From a virus, in IMG/VR virus record IMGVR_UViG_3300033143_003939, positions 1-20,582 of that record: DNA of 20,582 bases; one strand, given 5' to 3'. Below, in pieces: positions 13,129-18,362 of this stretch (the first letter of the stretch is position 1; each line of letters begins with the position of its first letter). The position numbers and the translations under genes were made by a program. The notes beneath the pieces were generated by a model. It ran no database searches, was not told where the DNA came from, and saw only the letters and a list, made by a program, of their open reading frames with translations.

Positions 13129-13297
13129 TTTATAGATGCTGTGTACTGGCCTTTCGGAACGATGACTGGCTCAGCACCACCTGTTACGTCCTATCGCCAT
13201 TCTCTAACTGCTGCTCGGCTCTCTTAGCTCTGTTGGTTCAGAGCTTCAACCGAGGCAAATCCAGCAGTTAGTATCACGCAGTACACAGCTCTATAAA
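13129..13297 (-). ncRNA. Candidate structured RNA (nested inverted repeats)
   Basis: Four nested or stacked perfect pairings can be read directly. P1: 13129-13148 with 13279-13297, 19 base pairs with one bulged base (13137). P2: CTAACTGCTG (13204-13213) with CAGCAGTTAG (13262-13271). P3: CTCGG (13214-13218) with CCGAG (13250-13254). P4: AGCTCTG (13226-13232) with CAGAGCT (13239-13245), six-base loop. A further weak arm pairs 13160-13166 with 13188-13196. There is no good gene in the stretch. The minus strand is preferred because all neighbours run that way; P1 includes the stop codon of the 82-residue gene. It could instead be a DNA-level element such as an origin. Family unknown. Confidence 0.6.
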
Positions 13298-13539
13298 TCA
13301 TTCACATATTCACTCAGTAATGAGCAGTACATCTTCCTTGAGTCAGGGGCTTTGTCCTTCAATAGACTTATTAGTACCATTCTCTCATCCCCTGAGAGCC
13401 TCCAGAACAGCCCCTTCATCTCCTGAGCGTTGTCATCAGTGTCTTGGTCGATCAACCTCTTAAGACGTTCTGCGAGCCTCTCAAGCTTAGTTAAATTAAC
13501 CGGGACAGTGTTTACCTGCCCGGCTATGTATTTGTCCAT
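13291..13539 (-). CDS. Hypothetical helical protein
   Basis: An 82-residue protein: M-D-K-Y-I-A-G-Q-V-N-T-V-P-V-N-L, then amphipathic helices (L-E-R-L-A-E-R-L-K-R-L-I-D-Q-D, M-K-G-L-F-W-R-L-S-G-D-E-R-M-V-L-I-S-L-L). The L-S-G-D-E-R-x-V-L-I-x-L-L pattern suggests a small helical bundle. It starts in a one-base overlap (TGATG) with the stop of the SSB-like gene, implying coupled expression with it and perhaps a role in the same replication or recombination step. Its stop codon falls within one arm of the structured element at 13129-13297. No family recognised. Confidence 0.65.
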   Translation of the reverse strand: MDKYIAGQVNTVPVNLTKLERLAERLKRLIDQDTDDNAQEMKGLFWRLSGDERMVLISLLKDKAPDSRKMYCSLLSEYVNDL

Positions 13540-14183
13540 CAGAACGGTGGCAAATCGTCGTTAAAGTCCTCGCAACCTTCACCCGGATTCTCGGTGTTGG
13601 CGTAGCCTGTGTTCACCCCCATTGTTGCGTGTTGAGAGGTGGTTTCTTTCGGCTCCGCCTGCTCCTTTGCGCCCAAGACTTTTGCCTTCATCTTGTCGGT
13701 TAGCTTCTCAACTTCCTTTGGGTCGAGGCTATCTTGGTCGATTAAGATAATCTTCCCGACAGGTAAAGGGGCTGTCATCCCATCAGGGACAGGGCCAATA
13801 GTCTGAATGTTGGTAAACTTCCCATCTTCAGACCGAACAATATTCATAAAGGCAGGCATTCTCAACAAGGTTGAGGGATCGAAATTATCCGCCTCGTCCT
13901 GAGAAGTGAACTTCCGGCCTAGCCAATTCTCAACAAACCCACATAACATGGAATTTTGATACATTGAGTAATTGTAATTAGCAAACACTAGGAAGGGTTC
14001 GCCAGCAAAATCACCTGTTGTCATCTTCTTTTCAGACTCCAGTGCGATCATGATTTTACGTTCATCTTTCTGTTTCTTTTCATTAAAGTGCGTACCAACA
14101 TCTATTACGCGTGTACAGACACCTAGCGAGTACCCTGTGGGTAACATTTCAAAGGCTGCGCCTTTATTTTGTGGTGCTTTCAT
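13539..14183 (-). CDS. Putative phage single-stranded DNA-binding protein
   Basis: A 214-residue protein with a beta-rich core (G-Y-S-L-G-V-C-T-R-V-I-D-V-G-T, R-K-I-M-I-A-L-E-S, P-F-L-V-F-A-N-Y-N-Y-S-M, W-L-G-R-K-F), a lysine-rich middle, a flexible glutamine/asparagine-rich linker from about 175, and an acidic end with an aromatic tip (E-D-F-N-D-D-L-P-P-F). The acidic tail ending in P-F is the hallmark by which SSBs recruit partner enzymes. The core matches a phage protein family I recognise by pattern but that lacks a firm name. AAGGAG lies six bases before the ATG and a promoter lies at 14199-14227. Confidence 0.65.
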   Translation of the reverse strand: MKAPQNKGAAFEMLPTGYSLGVCTRVIDVGTHFNEKKQKDERKIMIALESEKKMTTGDFAGEPFLVFANYNYSMYQNSMLCGFVENWLGRKFTSQDEADNFDPSTLLRMPAFMNIVRSEDGKFTNIQTIGPVPDGMTAPLPVGKIILIDQDSLDPKEVEKLTDKMKAKVLGAKEQAEPKETTSQHATMGVNTGYANTENPGEGCEDFNDDLPPF

Positions 14184-14198
14184 TACTATCTCCTTACT

Positions 14199-14227
14199 GT
14201 TATAAAACTACTAAATTGCTTTCACAA
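14199..14227 (-). promoter_or_regulatory. Sigma70-like internal promoter for the SSB-like gene
   Basis: On the minus strand, -35 TTGTGA (14222-14227), 17-base spacer, -10 TATAAC (14199-14204). Transcripts would begin within a few bases of the Shine-Dalgarno site of the SSB-like gene. The -35 overlaps the 3' end of the upstream gene, so it would allow extra expression within the operon. Confidence 0.45.
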
Positions 14228-14468
14228 ATATTGTTGTTTCAATTTCCACTTTCATTAAATCGAAATCATATTCTTCAATTTGGAACACCTGGGGTTTTCC
14301 GTCATGCATTTGATGGTCATATCCAGCATAGACTGGCTTACCAATTACAGCGGTATCGTTGGCAGCTATGCATTCGTACACCACTTCGAGGTGGCTTCTA
14401 TCTCGTATGGTTTTATTTCTACCAATGGTAAAAATATCACCTTTCTTCATGTCTTTCGGGTCTATCAT
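14211..14468 (-). CDS. Hypothetical protein with SH3-like beta pattern
   Basis: An 85-residue protein: M-I-D-P-K-D-M-K-K-G-D-I-F-T-I-G-R-N-K-T-I, V-V-Y-E-C-I-A-A-N-D-T-A-V-I-G-K-P-V-Y, and V-F-Q-I-E-E-Y-D-F, ending I-F-V-K-A-I. The D-x-x-K-G-D-x-F start with short alternating strands suggests a small beta barrel of the kind seen in many accessory phage proteins. ATG 14468 is chosen because AGGAG lies seven bases upstream. The 3' end overlaps the -35 of the promoter at 14199-14227. No family recognised. Confidence 0.65.
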   Translation of the reverse strand: MIDPKDMKKGDIFTIGRNKTIRDRSHLEVVYECIAANDTAVIGKPVYAGYDHQMHDGKPQVFQIEEYDFDLMKVEIETTIFVKAI

Positions 14469-14478
14469 CTCTATTCTC

Positions 14479-14766
14479 CTATTCAATTACTTCTATCATC
14501 TTTATGGTTCTGCCCACATCAAACTTAAGCTCTTGTACTGCCCTCATCTCTCTAGTGTAAGCTTGCGGTTCTTGCCCCGGAATAACATTCACCCATAACA
14601 CTAAAGGTTCAGGTTTGATGCGATAGTTGTAGTCCACCCAGTCCCAGCAGGGGTCGTCGGCATAAAACCACGCGCCTTCGCGCCTCTCCGCTTTAGACTC
14701 AATTTCTGCTCCGCCTTCAAACGCCTGCATAACTTCTCTGGCTTGTTTTGTTTCTTCTTTATTCAT
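14479..14766 (-). CDS. Conserved phage hypothetical protein
   Basis: A 95-residue protein: an N-terminal helix (E-E-T-K-Q-A-R-E-V-M-Q-A-F-E-G-G-A-E-I-E), then W-F-Y-A-D-D-P-C-W-D-W-V-D-Y-N-Y-R-I-K-P-E-P, and a C-terminal alpha-beta part (L-W-V-N-V-I-P-G-Q-E). The segment A-F-x-x-G-x-x-I-E followed by D-P-x-W-D-W-x-x-x-x-Y-R-I-K-P is a pattern I recognise in many phage proteins of unknown function. GGAG lies seven bases before the ATG, and the start overlaps the upstream gene by eight bases. Confidence 0.75.
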   Translation of the reverse strand: MNKEETKQAREVMQAFEGGAEIESKAERREGAWFYADDPCWDWVDYNYRIKPEPLVLWVNVIPGQEPQAYTREMRAVQELKFDVGRTIKMIEVIE

Positions 14767-15088
14767 TATCCTGCTCCTCCTGAGATTCTTTAAGATGTAT
14801 TGTCCCTATCTCTGGGTGAACAATAAATTTATCAGGCTGTTTTTCTGCCCACTCAAAGACTGTATCCATTGGCAGTGTTCTAGCTGGGCTACTATGTGTT
14901 TCGTCATAAAAATTAGCAAGTTCGCTCCAGGTAAGGGCTTTTGACATTTTCTTGTCCTGTAGTTTTTGAGATTCTTTATGGTGCTTATCCAGTATTTCTT
15001 CATAGTCTGGGTCTTGAGATAACAAGTTTTCCATAGATAAGTCTTCTGGTGTTTCTTGTTCTAGGATGTGTTGTGATGTTTTACTCAT
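14759..15088 (-). CDS. Conserved phage hypothetical protein
   Basis: A 109-residue acidic protein. Residues 1-48 are a charged, probably coiled or flexible region (E-Q-E-T-P-E-D-L-S-M-E-N-L-L-S-Q). Residues 49-101 carry a compact motif, L-T-W-S-E-L-A-N-F-Y-D, R-T-L-P-M-D-T-V-F-E-W-A-E, F-I-V-H-P-E-I-G-T-I-H-L, which I recognise as a recurrent phage domain of unknown function. The end is glutamate/glutamine-rich. Only a weak purine-rich site precedes the ATG, so coupling from the upstream gene, which ends two bases before it, is likely. Confidence 0.7.
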   Translation of the reverse strand: MSKTSQHILEQETPEDLSMENLLSQDPDYEEILDKHHKESQKLQDKKMSKALTWSELANFYDETHSSPARTLPMDTVFEWAEKQPDKFIVHPEIGTIHLKESQEEQDNE

Positions 15089-15090
15089 CT

Positions 15091-15273
15091 TTATTTGTCC
15101 TTATATTTTCGCATCCAAAAAGCTATCGCTTCTAAGTCATCAGCCGTGAAGTCGCCATCAAGTACTGCTTTATCATCTCCTGCATTCCAGCACAGATACC
15201 ACCCAAGACTATACAAGGAGCCGTCTGACTGAATTTCATCCGATAATATTTCTTTAGCTTCACTCTCTTTCAT
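15091..15273 (-). CDS. Conserved phage hypothetical protein
   Basis: A 60-residue protein: M-K-E-S-E-A-K-E-I-L-S-D-E-I-Q-S-D-G-S-L, then Y-S-L-G-W-Y-L-C-W-N-A-G-D and L-D-G-D-F-T-A-D-D-L-E-A-I-A-F-W-M-R. The G-x-L-Y-x-L-G-x-Y-L-x-W and L-D-G-D-F-T-A-D-x-L-E-A-I-A-x-W-M motifs mark a small family widespread in proteobacterial phages, function unknown. ATG 15273 is used because GGAGG lies six bases upstream. It overlaps the upstream zinc-motif gene by 14 bases. Confidence 0.75.
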   Translation of the reverse strand: MKESEAKEILSDEIQSDGSLYSLGWYLCWNAGDDKAVLDGDFTADDLEAIAFWMRKYKDK

Positions 15274-15376
15274 CGTCTTCCTCCTCACAATCTATTAGCC
15301 CATCCTTATACTCTGTTCCGGGTTCATGGTCATCGTCTGCATATTCCCCGCAGATTTTACAGATATAGATAGCCAT
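15260..15376 (-). CDS. Tiny acidic CxxC protein, 38 residues
   Basis: The reverse strand reads M-A-I-Y-I-C-K-I-C-G-E-Y-A-D-D-D-H-E-P-G, then T-E-Y-K-D-G-L-I-D-C-E and an acidic end (E-E-E-D-D-E-R-E). C6-x-x-C9 with a histidine and a later cysteine could bind zinc. GGAG lies six bases before the ATG, and the start overlaps the upstream stop by one codon position (TAATG), so it reads as a proper operon member. No family recognised beyond the zinc-knuckle appearance. Confidence 0.6.
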   Translation of the reverse strand: MAIYICKICGEYADDDHEPGTEYKDGLIDCEEEDDERE

Positions 15377-15555
15377 TATCCTCTCCATCCCGCCGGTATC
15401 TCTGTTATGTTGTCAGCCCGATCTTCCAAGAATGTCATAAATTCATCAACGCGGTCAGCAATAAATGCCGTACGATACCACGGGTCGTCAAAAGCTTCGT
15501 TTGTCCAATAAGCCCTGTACTCTTCTAGTCTTGCCTGTGCGGGTGTTTGTTCCAT
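15376..15555 (-). CDS. Small hypothetical protein, 59 residues
   Basis: The reverse strand reads M-E-Q-T-P-A-Q-A-R-L-E-E-Y-R-A-Y-W, N-E-A-F-D-D-P-W-Y-R-T-A-F-I, R-V-D-E-F-M-T-F-L-E-D-R-A-D-N-I and ends P-A-G-W-R-G. It is tryptophan- and acid-rich and probably helical. GGAGG lies four bases before the ATG. Both ends are one-base-scale TAATG overlaps with its neighbours, strong support for being translated. No family recognised. Confidence 0.65.
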   Translation of the reverse strand: MEQTPAQARLEEYRAYWTNEAFDDPWYRTAFIADRVDEFMTFLEDRADNITEIPAGWRG

Positions 15556-15767
15556 TATTCCTCCGACGATGGTTTAAATATTTGAACCGAAACATACAAA
15601 GGCCAAGCAATTGAGGTATAGACCGATGCAAACACTTTGTCGGCTGCGGTAAAAGACGTTGGCCAGTTAGTATTATTCATACTATGCCCAAATGAAAGGA
15701 TCGCGCAGAGAATGTATCCATTGAGACAAACATAAAACATATCTATTTTTTTAAGCCATTCCATCAT
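15555..15767 (-). CDS. Small membrane protein, two membrane segments
   Basis: A 70-residue protein with hydrophobic segments at about 9-26 (M-F-Y-V-C-L-N-G-Y-I-L-C-A-I-L-S-F) and 43-63 (V-F-A-S-V-Y-T-S-I-A-W-P-L-Y-V-S-V-Q-I-F), separated by a polar loop. A W-P-L-Y motif in the second segment recurs in small phage inner-membrane proteins. It is far from the lysis genes and on the opposite strand, so an early role such as superinfection exclusion is possible but not shown. Two adjacent ATGs (15767 and 15764) both fit GAGG upstream. Confidence 0.65.
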   Translation of the reverse strand: MMEWLKKIDMFYVCLNGYILCAILSFGHSMNNTNWPTSFTAADKVFASVYTSIAWPLYVSVQIFKPSSEE

Positions 15768-15976
15768 CCTGTCCTCTGTATACATTTAGAAATACACGCC
15801 ATTCGATCTAAATACTCACATTCAACATCAAACGTCCCCTTAGGGATAATCTCCTCCCCGTACAGCCGTCTTAAGCCTAATAAGGTCTCAACGTAAGCCG
15901 CGGTTCTTTGTTCGGCTGAGAGGTGCTCTGCATCGTCTCTTGCGAGTTGCTCAGCAAGCTTGAAGTAATTAATCAT
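15764..15976 (-). CDS. Hypothetical helical protein
   Basis: A 70-residue protein: M-I-N-Y-F-K-L-A-E-Q-L-A-R-D-D-A-E-H-L-S, then A-A-Y-V-E-T-L-L-G-L-R-R-L-Y-G, a short beta segment, and C-E-Y-L-D-R-M-A-C-I-S-K-C-I-Q. It is alpha-helical throughout with three cysteines near the end. AAGGAG lies six bases before the ATG, and the end overlaps the start of the two-segment membrane protein by four bases. No family recognised. Confidence 0.6.
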   Translation of the reverse strand: MINYFKLAEQLARDDAEHLSAEQRTAAYVETLLGLRRLYGEEIIPKGTFDVECEYLDRMACISKCIQRTG

Positions 15977-15991
15977 TCCGTTCTCCTTAGC

Positions 15992-16240
15992 CTAATGCTC
16001 GTGCCATAGCACTATTTCGCCATGCTTCGCTATTAACTTAATAAGTTCGGCTGCTCCTTCGATCCCTGAGTCCCGCAAGCCTTCTAAGTATGGAATATCG
16101 CAATTCGAGACCAAAGCAGTTCCGTCGCCTATCGTTCCGTCCGTATCCCAGAGTCTTCGGCTAATCACACGCTTTAATTCGTACGGTAATGATTTGCCTT
16201 CTTGAGATATTGCTGGCCTCCACAATAATGTACTGCTCAT
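15992..16240 (-). CDS. Conserved phage hypothetical protein
   Basis: An 82-residue protein: L-W-R-P-A-I-S-Q-E-G-K-S-L-P-Y-E-L-K-R-V-I, L-W-D-T-D-G-T-I-G-D-G, then D-I-P-Y-L-E-G-L-R-D-S-G-I-E-G-A-A-E-L-I and a short final strand. The segment D-I-P-Y-L-E-G-L-R-D-x-G-I-E-G-A-x-E-L-I is one I recognise from many phages; function is unknown. GAGG lies seven bases before the ATG. It is the second gene of the leftward operon. Confidence 0.7.
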   Translation of the reverse strand: MSSTLLWRPAISQEGKSLPYELKRVISRRLWDTDGTIGDGTALVSNCDIPYLEGLRDSGIEGAAELIKLIAKHGEIVLWHEH

Positions 16241-16244
16241 ATTC

Positions 16245-16478
16245 TCACCTCATTAATTTACTAAGGACTAATCTTGTATCCATTGTGTTATCAAATACAC
16301 CGATTAAGTTCTTATCTACTTTAATTCTCATCCTGCCTTCAACTGAATCACCAAAGAAGGCGTTTAATCGTTTATCAAGACTCCCGAATATAAGCGAAGG
16401 CTTAAATACTGCAATGGGTGATTCAGCAGACGCTATTTGAATGCGCTCCATTATTAAATCTATTGCCATTAAGCTCAT
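16245..16478 (-). CDS. Hypothetical protein, first gene of the leftward operon
   Basis: A 77-residue protein: M-S-L-M-A-I-D-L-I-M-E-R-I-Q-I-A, S-P-I-A-V-F-K-P-S-L-I-F-G-S-L-D-K-R, then V-E-G-R-M-R-I-K-V-D-K-N-L-I-G-V-F and a closing helix. It has no recognisable family and could be a small regulator, as first genes next to a divergent control region often are, but no HTH is visible. GGAG lies eight bases before the ATG. The gene is divergent from the HTH gene at 16597 across a 118-base control region. Confidence 0.65.
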   Translation of the reverse strand: MSLMAIDLIMERIQIASAESPIAVFKPSLIFGSLDKRLNAFFGDSVEGRMRIKVDKNLIGVFDNTMDTRLVLSKLMR

Positions 16479-16514
16479 CTCTTCTTCTCCATTTCGTTAA
16501 TTTCTACACTCAGC

Positions 16515-16590
16515 TTAGCTCAAGCAAAACTAAAAATCAATGCTAATTTGCATAAATATACTTGCAGTTTGGCATAAGATTAGCTAGTAT
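16515..16590 (+). promoter_or_regulatory. Divergent control region with sigma70-like promoter and GCTAA half-sites
   Basis: The rightward promoter is TTGCAG (16562-16567), 17-base spacer, TAGTAT (16585-16590). Seven bases past the -10 is the A of the HTH gene's ATG at 16597, so the message would be leaderless, as lambda cI is from PRM. GCTAA occurs three times: forward at 16542-16546, reversed at 16515-16519 and 16580-16584. GCTAAT...ATTAGC forms a 43-base inverted arrangement, and TTTGCATAA / TTTGGCATAA repeat within it. No good leftward promoter was found. Confidence 0.6.
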
Positions 16591-16596
16591 AAAGAT

Positions 16597-16782
16597 ATGA
16601 GAAAAATGTTAACGGATTTAATTAAGTGGGGATTGACCGATCAAGCTATTGCAGATGTGGTCGGCGCGAGTCAATCAAGGATTAACCGGCTACGGAACGG
16701 AGTCATTAAGAAGAGTGATTACGACACTGGCCAAGCTATTAAGGCGTTGTGGCAGAAGAGAAAGCGGAAGATGAAGAAATGA
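16597..16782 (+). CDS. Small HTH regulator (Cro/repressor-like)
   Basis: A 61-residue protein. A helix-turn-helix is visible at about 13-35 (L-T-D-Q-A-I-A-D-V-V-G-A-S-Q-S-R-I-N-R-L-R-N-G), followed by a helix (T-G-Q-A-I-K-A-L) and a very basic end (Q-K-R-K-R-K-M-K-K). There is no dimer or peptidase domain, so it is closer to Cro than to a CI-type repressor in form. No Shine-Dalgarno site precedes the ATG; the promoter places the transcript start at that ATG. As first gene of the rightward operon it likely regulates the divergent region. Its stop overlaps the next start (ATGA). Confidence 0.8.
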   Translation: MRKMLTDLIKWGLTDQAIADVVGASQSRINRLRNGVIKKSDYDTGQAIKALWQKRKRKMKK

Positions 16783-16997
16783 CCTACTCAGCTAACGTCC
16801 TCACCGCGATGAGATCGACAACACAAGAATATGACTTTGAATACATCTGTGCTCAGTGTCCTCAAATCAAAGAAGACGAAGTGAGAAAAACGTTAAAGAT
16901 ATTAACTGATGGCGGAATGATAACTGAGCTATCCGGTAAACGCTTCATGAAGAACAGAAAGTATAAAACCAAGCAACGGTGTTCATGGAGGGTATGA
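16779..16997 (+). CDS. Hypothetical protein, possible winged-helix fold
   Basis: A 72-residue protein: M-T-Y-S-A-N-V-L-T-A-M-R-S-T, then F-E-Y-I-C-A-Q-C-P-Q-I-K-E-D-E-V-R-K-T-L, K-I-L-T-D-G-G-M-I-T-E-L-S-G-K-R-F and a basic tail. The order helix, short helix, E-V-R-K-T-L-K-I-L recognition-type helix, G-G-M-I wing resembles a minimal winged helix, so DNA binding is possible. ATG 16779 overlaps the HTH gene stop; GGAAGATGAAGAA upstream gives only a loose site, so translation is probably coupled. Confidence 0.6.
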   Translation: MTYSANVLTAMRSTTQEYDFEYICAQCPQIKEDEVRKTLKILTDGGMITELSGKRFMKNRKYKTKQRCSWRV

Positions 16998-17299
16998 TGA
17001 TACGTGTAGGAATGATGGTTGAGATAGTGGATCACTCAAATTTCAAGACCGGCAGACAATTTATTGGATGTGTCGGAGAAGTATTGGGGCCTTCACTTTT
17101 CAATCATGATAGTTGGCGCATCTCTGGTGCAGAAACCGATCTGTCAGACGGAAGGCTTATAGCTTTTACTTCTCGATCTCTCAGAGAAATCAAACCTCCC
17201 CGCACCTCAAAAGACGTAACTGAGAGCCAAGGTAAATACCTCCCTACCTTTGATGATGTAATAAGGGAATGTAATAAACCAGTAAAGGAGTTGGTATGA
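16997..17299 (+). CDS. Hypothetical protein with SH3/KOW-like N-terminus
   Basis: A 100-residue protein. Residues about 1-58 (I-R-V-G-M-M-V-E-I-V-D, G-R-Q-F-I-G-C-V-G-E-V-L-G-P, W-R-I-S-G-A-E-T) follow a small beta-barrel pattern common in phage accessory proteins, with R-S-L-R-E-I-K-P-P closing it; the rest is a flexible tail ending in a short helix. ATG 16997 is used because GGAGG lies five bases upstream; ATGs at 16985 and 16994 are alternatives. It overlaps the previous gene by one base and the next by four. Confidence 0.6.
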   Translation: MIRVGMMVEIVDHSNFKTGRQFIGCVGEVLGPSLFNHDSWRISGAETDLSDGRLIAFTSRSLREIKPPRTSKDVTESQGKYLPTFDDVIRECNKPVKELV

Positions 17300-17646
17300 A
17301 CGAAGAATATGTTATCTGGTTTGCTTTAATTGTTTGGCTATGTGGCGCTGTAACAATTTATATATTAATGCGCCCAGAAATAGTGAGATGGAAGAATGGA
17401 TGTAAATCGCGAAGCCGAGAAGCAACAGAACTAAAACTTGCCATTGTCAGGTACTACAAAATACTAATGGAAGTAAACGAAAACACCGGAATGATGATAT
17501 CGAGCGCCTATCACGAACAACAAGAATTCCACGACAAAGGGGCAAGGCTCATGCAAGAAATGTATCAGGCACAATCTGATTTATTCAGGCTTGCTAACTT
17601 TGATTATCACGGCGGAACAATAACGGGTAAACGAGATAACCCCTAG
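17296..17646 (+). CDS. Membrane-anchored hypothetical protein
   Basis: A 116-residue protein with one N-terminal membrane segment at about 6-25 (V-I-W-F-A-L-I-V-W-L-C-G-A-V-T-I-Y-I-L-M), then a basic patch (R-W-K-N-G-C-K-S-R-S-R) and a long helical region (L-K-L-A-I-V-R-Y-Y-K-I-L-M-E-V-N). The basic patch after the segment suggests the helical part is in the cytoplasm. AAGGAG lies five bases before the ATG, and the gene overlaps the previous one by four bases. No family recognised. Confidence 0.65.
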   Translation: MNEEYVIWFALIVWLCGAVTIYILMRPEIVRWKNGCKSRSREATELKLAIVRYYKILMEVNENTGMMISSAYHEQQEFHDKGARLMQEMYQAQSDLFRLANFDYHGGTITGKRDNP

Positions 17647-17668
17647 AGATACAACATAAGAGGCATGT

Positions 17669-18004
17669 ATGGATTCAAGTCAACTTAAACAAATAGCCAT
17701 CGCAATGGGTTATGAGATTGTCTTTATTAACGATGTAGGCGTAACTGTTCGCGACAAAAACGGCACCAATAGATTCTATCGTCCCGAAGGAAACGCTGAA
17801 CAAGCTGGGGAGGTAGTAACCCATTTATTAAGCAAGGGGTATTTTGTACATTTTGAGCCAAGCTCAGATGGTGATGTCAACTGTGATATTGAGTCTGGTT
17901 GGGCCGACAAAGAAGGCAAACCAATAAGTTTTTATGCTCTCACCGGCAAAACATGGAAATCAGCAGTAGTCGCCGCACTATGGGAGATCATAAAAGATGA
18001 TTAA
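17669..18004 (+). CDS. Phage ABA-sandwich-like protein
   Basis: A 111-residue protein: M-D-S-S-Q-L-K-Q-I-A-I-A-M-G-Y, a beta hairpin (V-G-V-T-V-R-D-K-N-G), then A-E-Q-A-G-E-V-V-T-H-L-L-S-K-G-Y-F-V-H-F, another strand region, and a closing helix W-K-S-A-V-V-A-A-L-W-E-I-I. The order helix, strands, helix with A-x-x-x-V-V-x-x-L and a final A-x-x-A-A-L-W-E helix resembles the phage ABA-sandwich family, like the leftward gene at 12070. AGAGG lies upstream of the ATG. Function unknown. Confidence 0.65.
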   Translation: MDSSQLKQIAIAMGYEIVFINDVGVTVRDKNGTNRFYRPEGNAEQAGEVVTHLLSKGYFVHFEPSSDGDVNCDIESGWADKEGKPISFYALTGKTWKSAVVAALWEIIKDD

Positions 18005-18019
18005 TTTAAGGAGAATAAG

Positions 18020-18190
18020 ATGGAAGATATAATGATTAAACTTACTAGAAAAGAAGTCATATCCGCTCTTGAGGATTATGTTAATAACCACATGCGCTCA
18101 CCCAGCCATATGAAAGTAAGGGTGAAAAGGCTGGAAGTTACACGAAACCGCTCTACCAAGTATTTGTTACATTTTGAAGTAGGAGAATAA
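18020..18190 (+). CDS. Small hypothetical protein, 56 residues
   Basis: Reads M-E-D-I-M-I-K-L-T-R-K-E-V-I-S-A-L-E-D-Y, then V-N-N-H-M-R and a beta part V-K-R-L-E-V-T-R-N-R-S-T-K-Y-L-L-H-F-E-V. The layout is one amphipathic helix then two short strands, with a net positive charge. AAGGAG lies in good position before the ATG. It is 15 bases after the ABA-like gene and followed at once by another gene with its own AGGAG. No family recognised. Confidence 0.6.
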   Translation: MEDIMIKLTRKEVISALEDYVNNHMRSPSHMKVRVKRLEVTRNRSTKYLLHFEVGE

Positions 18191-18191
18191 G

Positions 18192-18362
18192 ATGAGATGG
18201 TTAATAATAAATGAATACCGTCCGGGAGCGATACCAACGGACACTGTAGATCAATGGCAAATCCTACAAGAAAGACCCGCTACAGTGAATAGAAGCGGTG
18301 TTTGTGCTGGTGAGGGAGGATGGAAAGATGTAGCAGTTCAGATAGTAAAGGAGAGGAAATGA
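18192..18362 (+). CDS. Small hypothetical protein, 56 residues
   Basis: Reads M-R-W-L-I-I-N-E-Y-R-P-G-A-I-P-T-D-T-V-D, Q-W-Q-I-L-Q-E-R-P, and ends G-W-K-D-V-A-V-Q-I-V-K-E-R-K. AGGAG lies six bases before the ATG, and its stop overlaps the next start (ATGA), both good signs of translation. It is tryptophan-rich and probably a small mixed fold. No family recognised. Confidence 0.6.
   Translation: MRWLIINEYRPGAIPTDTVDQWQILQERPATVNRSGVCAGEGGWKDVAVQIVKERK

Noticed and set aside
13086-13271. A plus-strand open frame of 61 codons across the structured element
   Set aside because: Composition (many cysteines, serines and leucines) looks like antisense noise. It has no ribosome site, runs against all neighbouring genes, and the inverted repeats explain the sequence better.
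13129-13297. Self-cleaving hammerhead ribozyme in the structured element
   Set aside because: The minus strand has CTGA followed later by GAAA, but the conserved CUGANGA core is not present and the stems do not meet in the required three-way order.
13129-13297. tRNA or tRNA-like gene
   Set aside because: No T-loop (GTTCRA) with a matching 7-bp acceptor stem and anticodon arm was found, here or elsewhere in the window.
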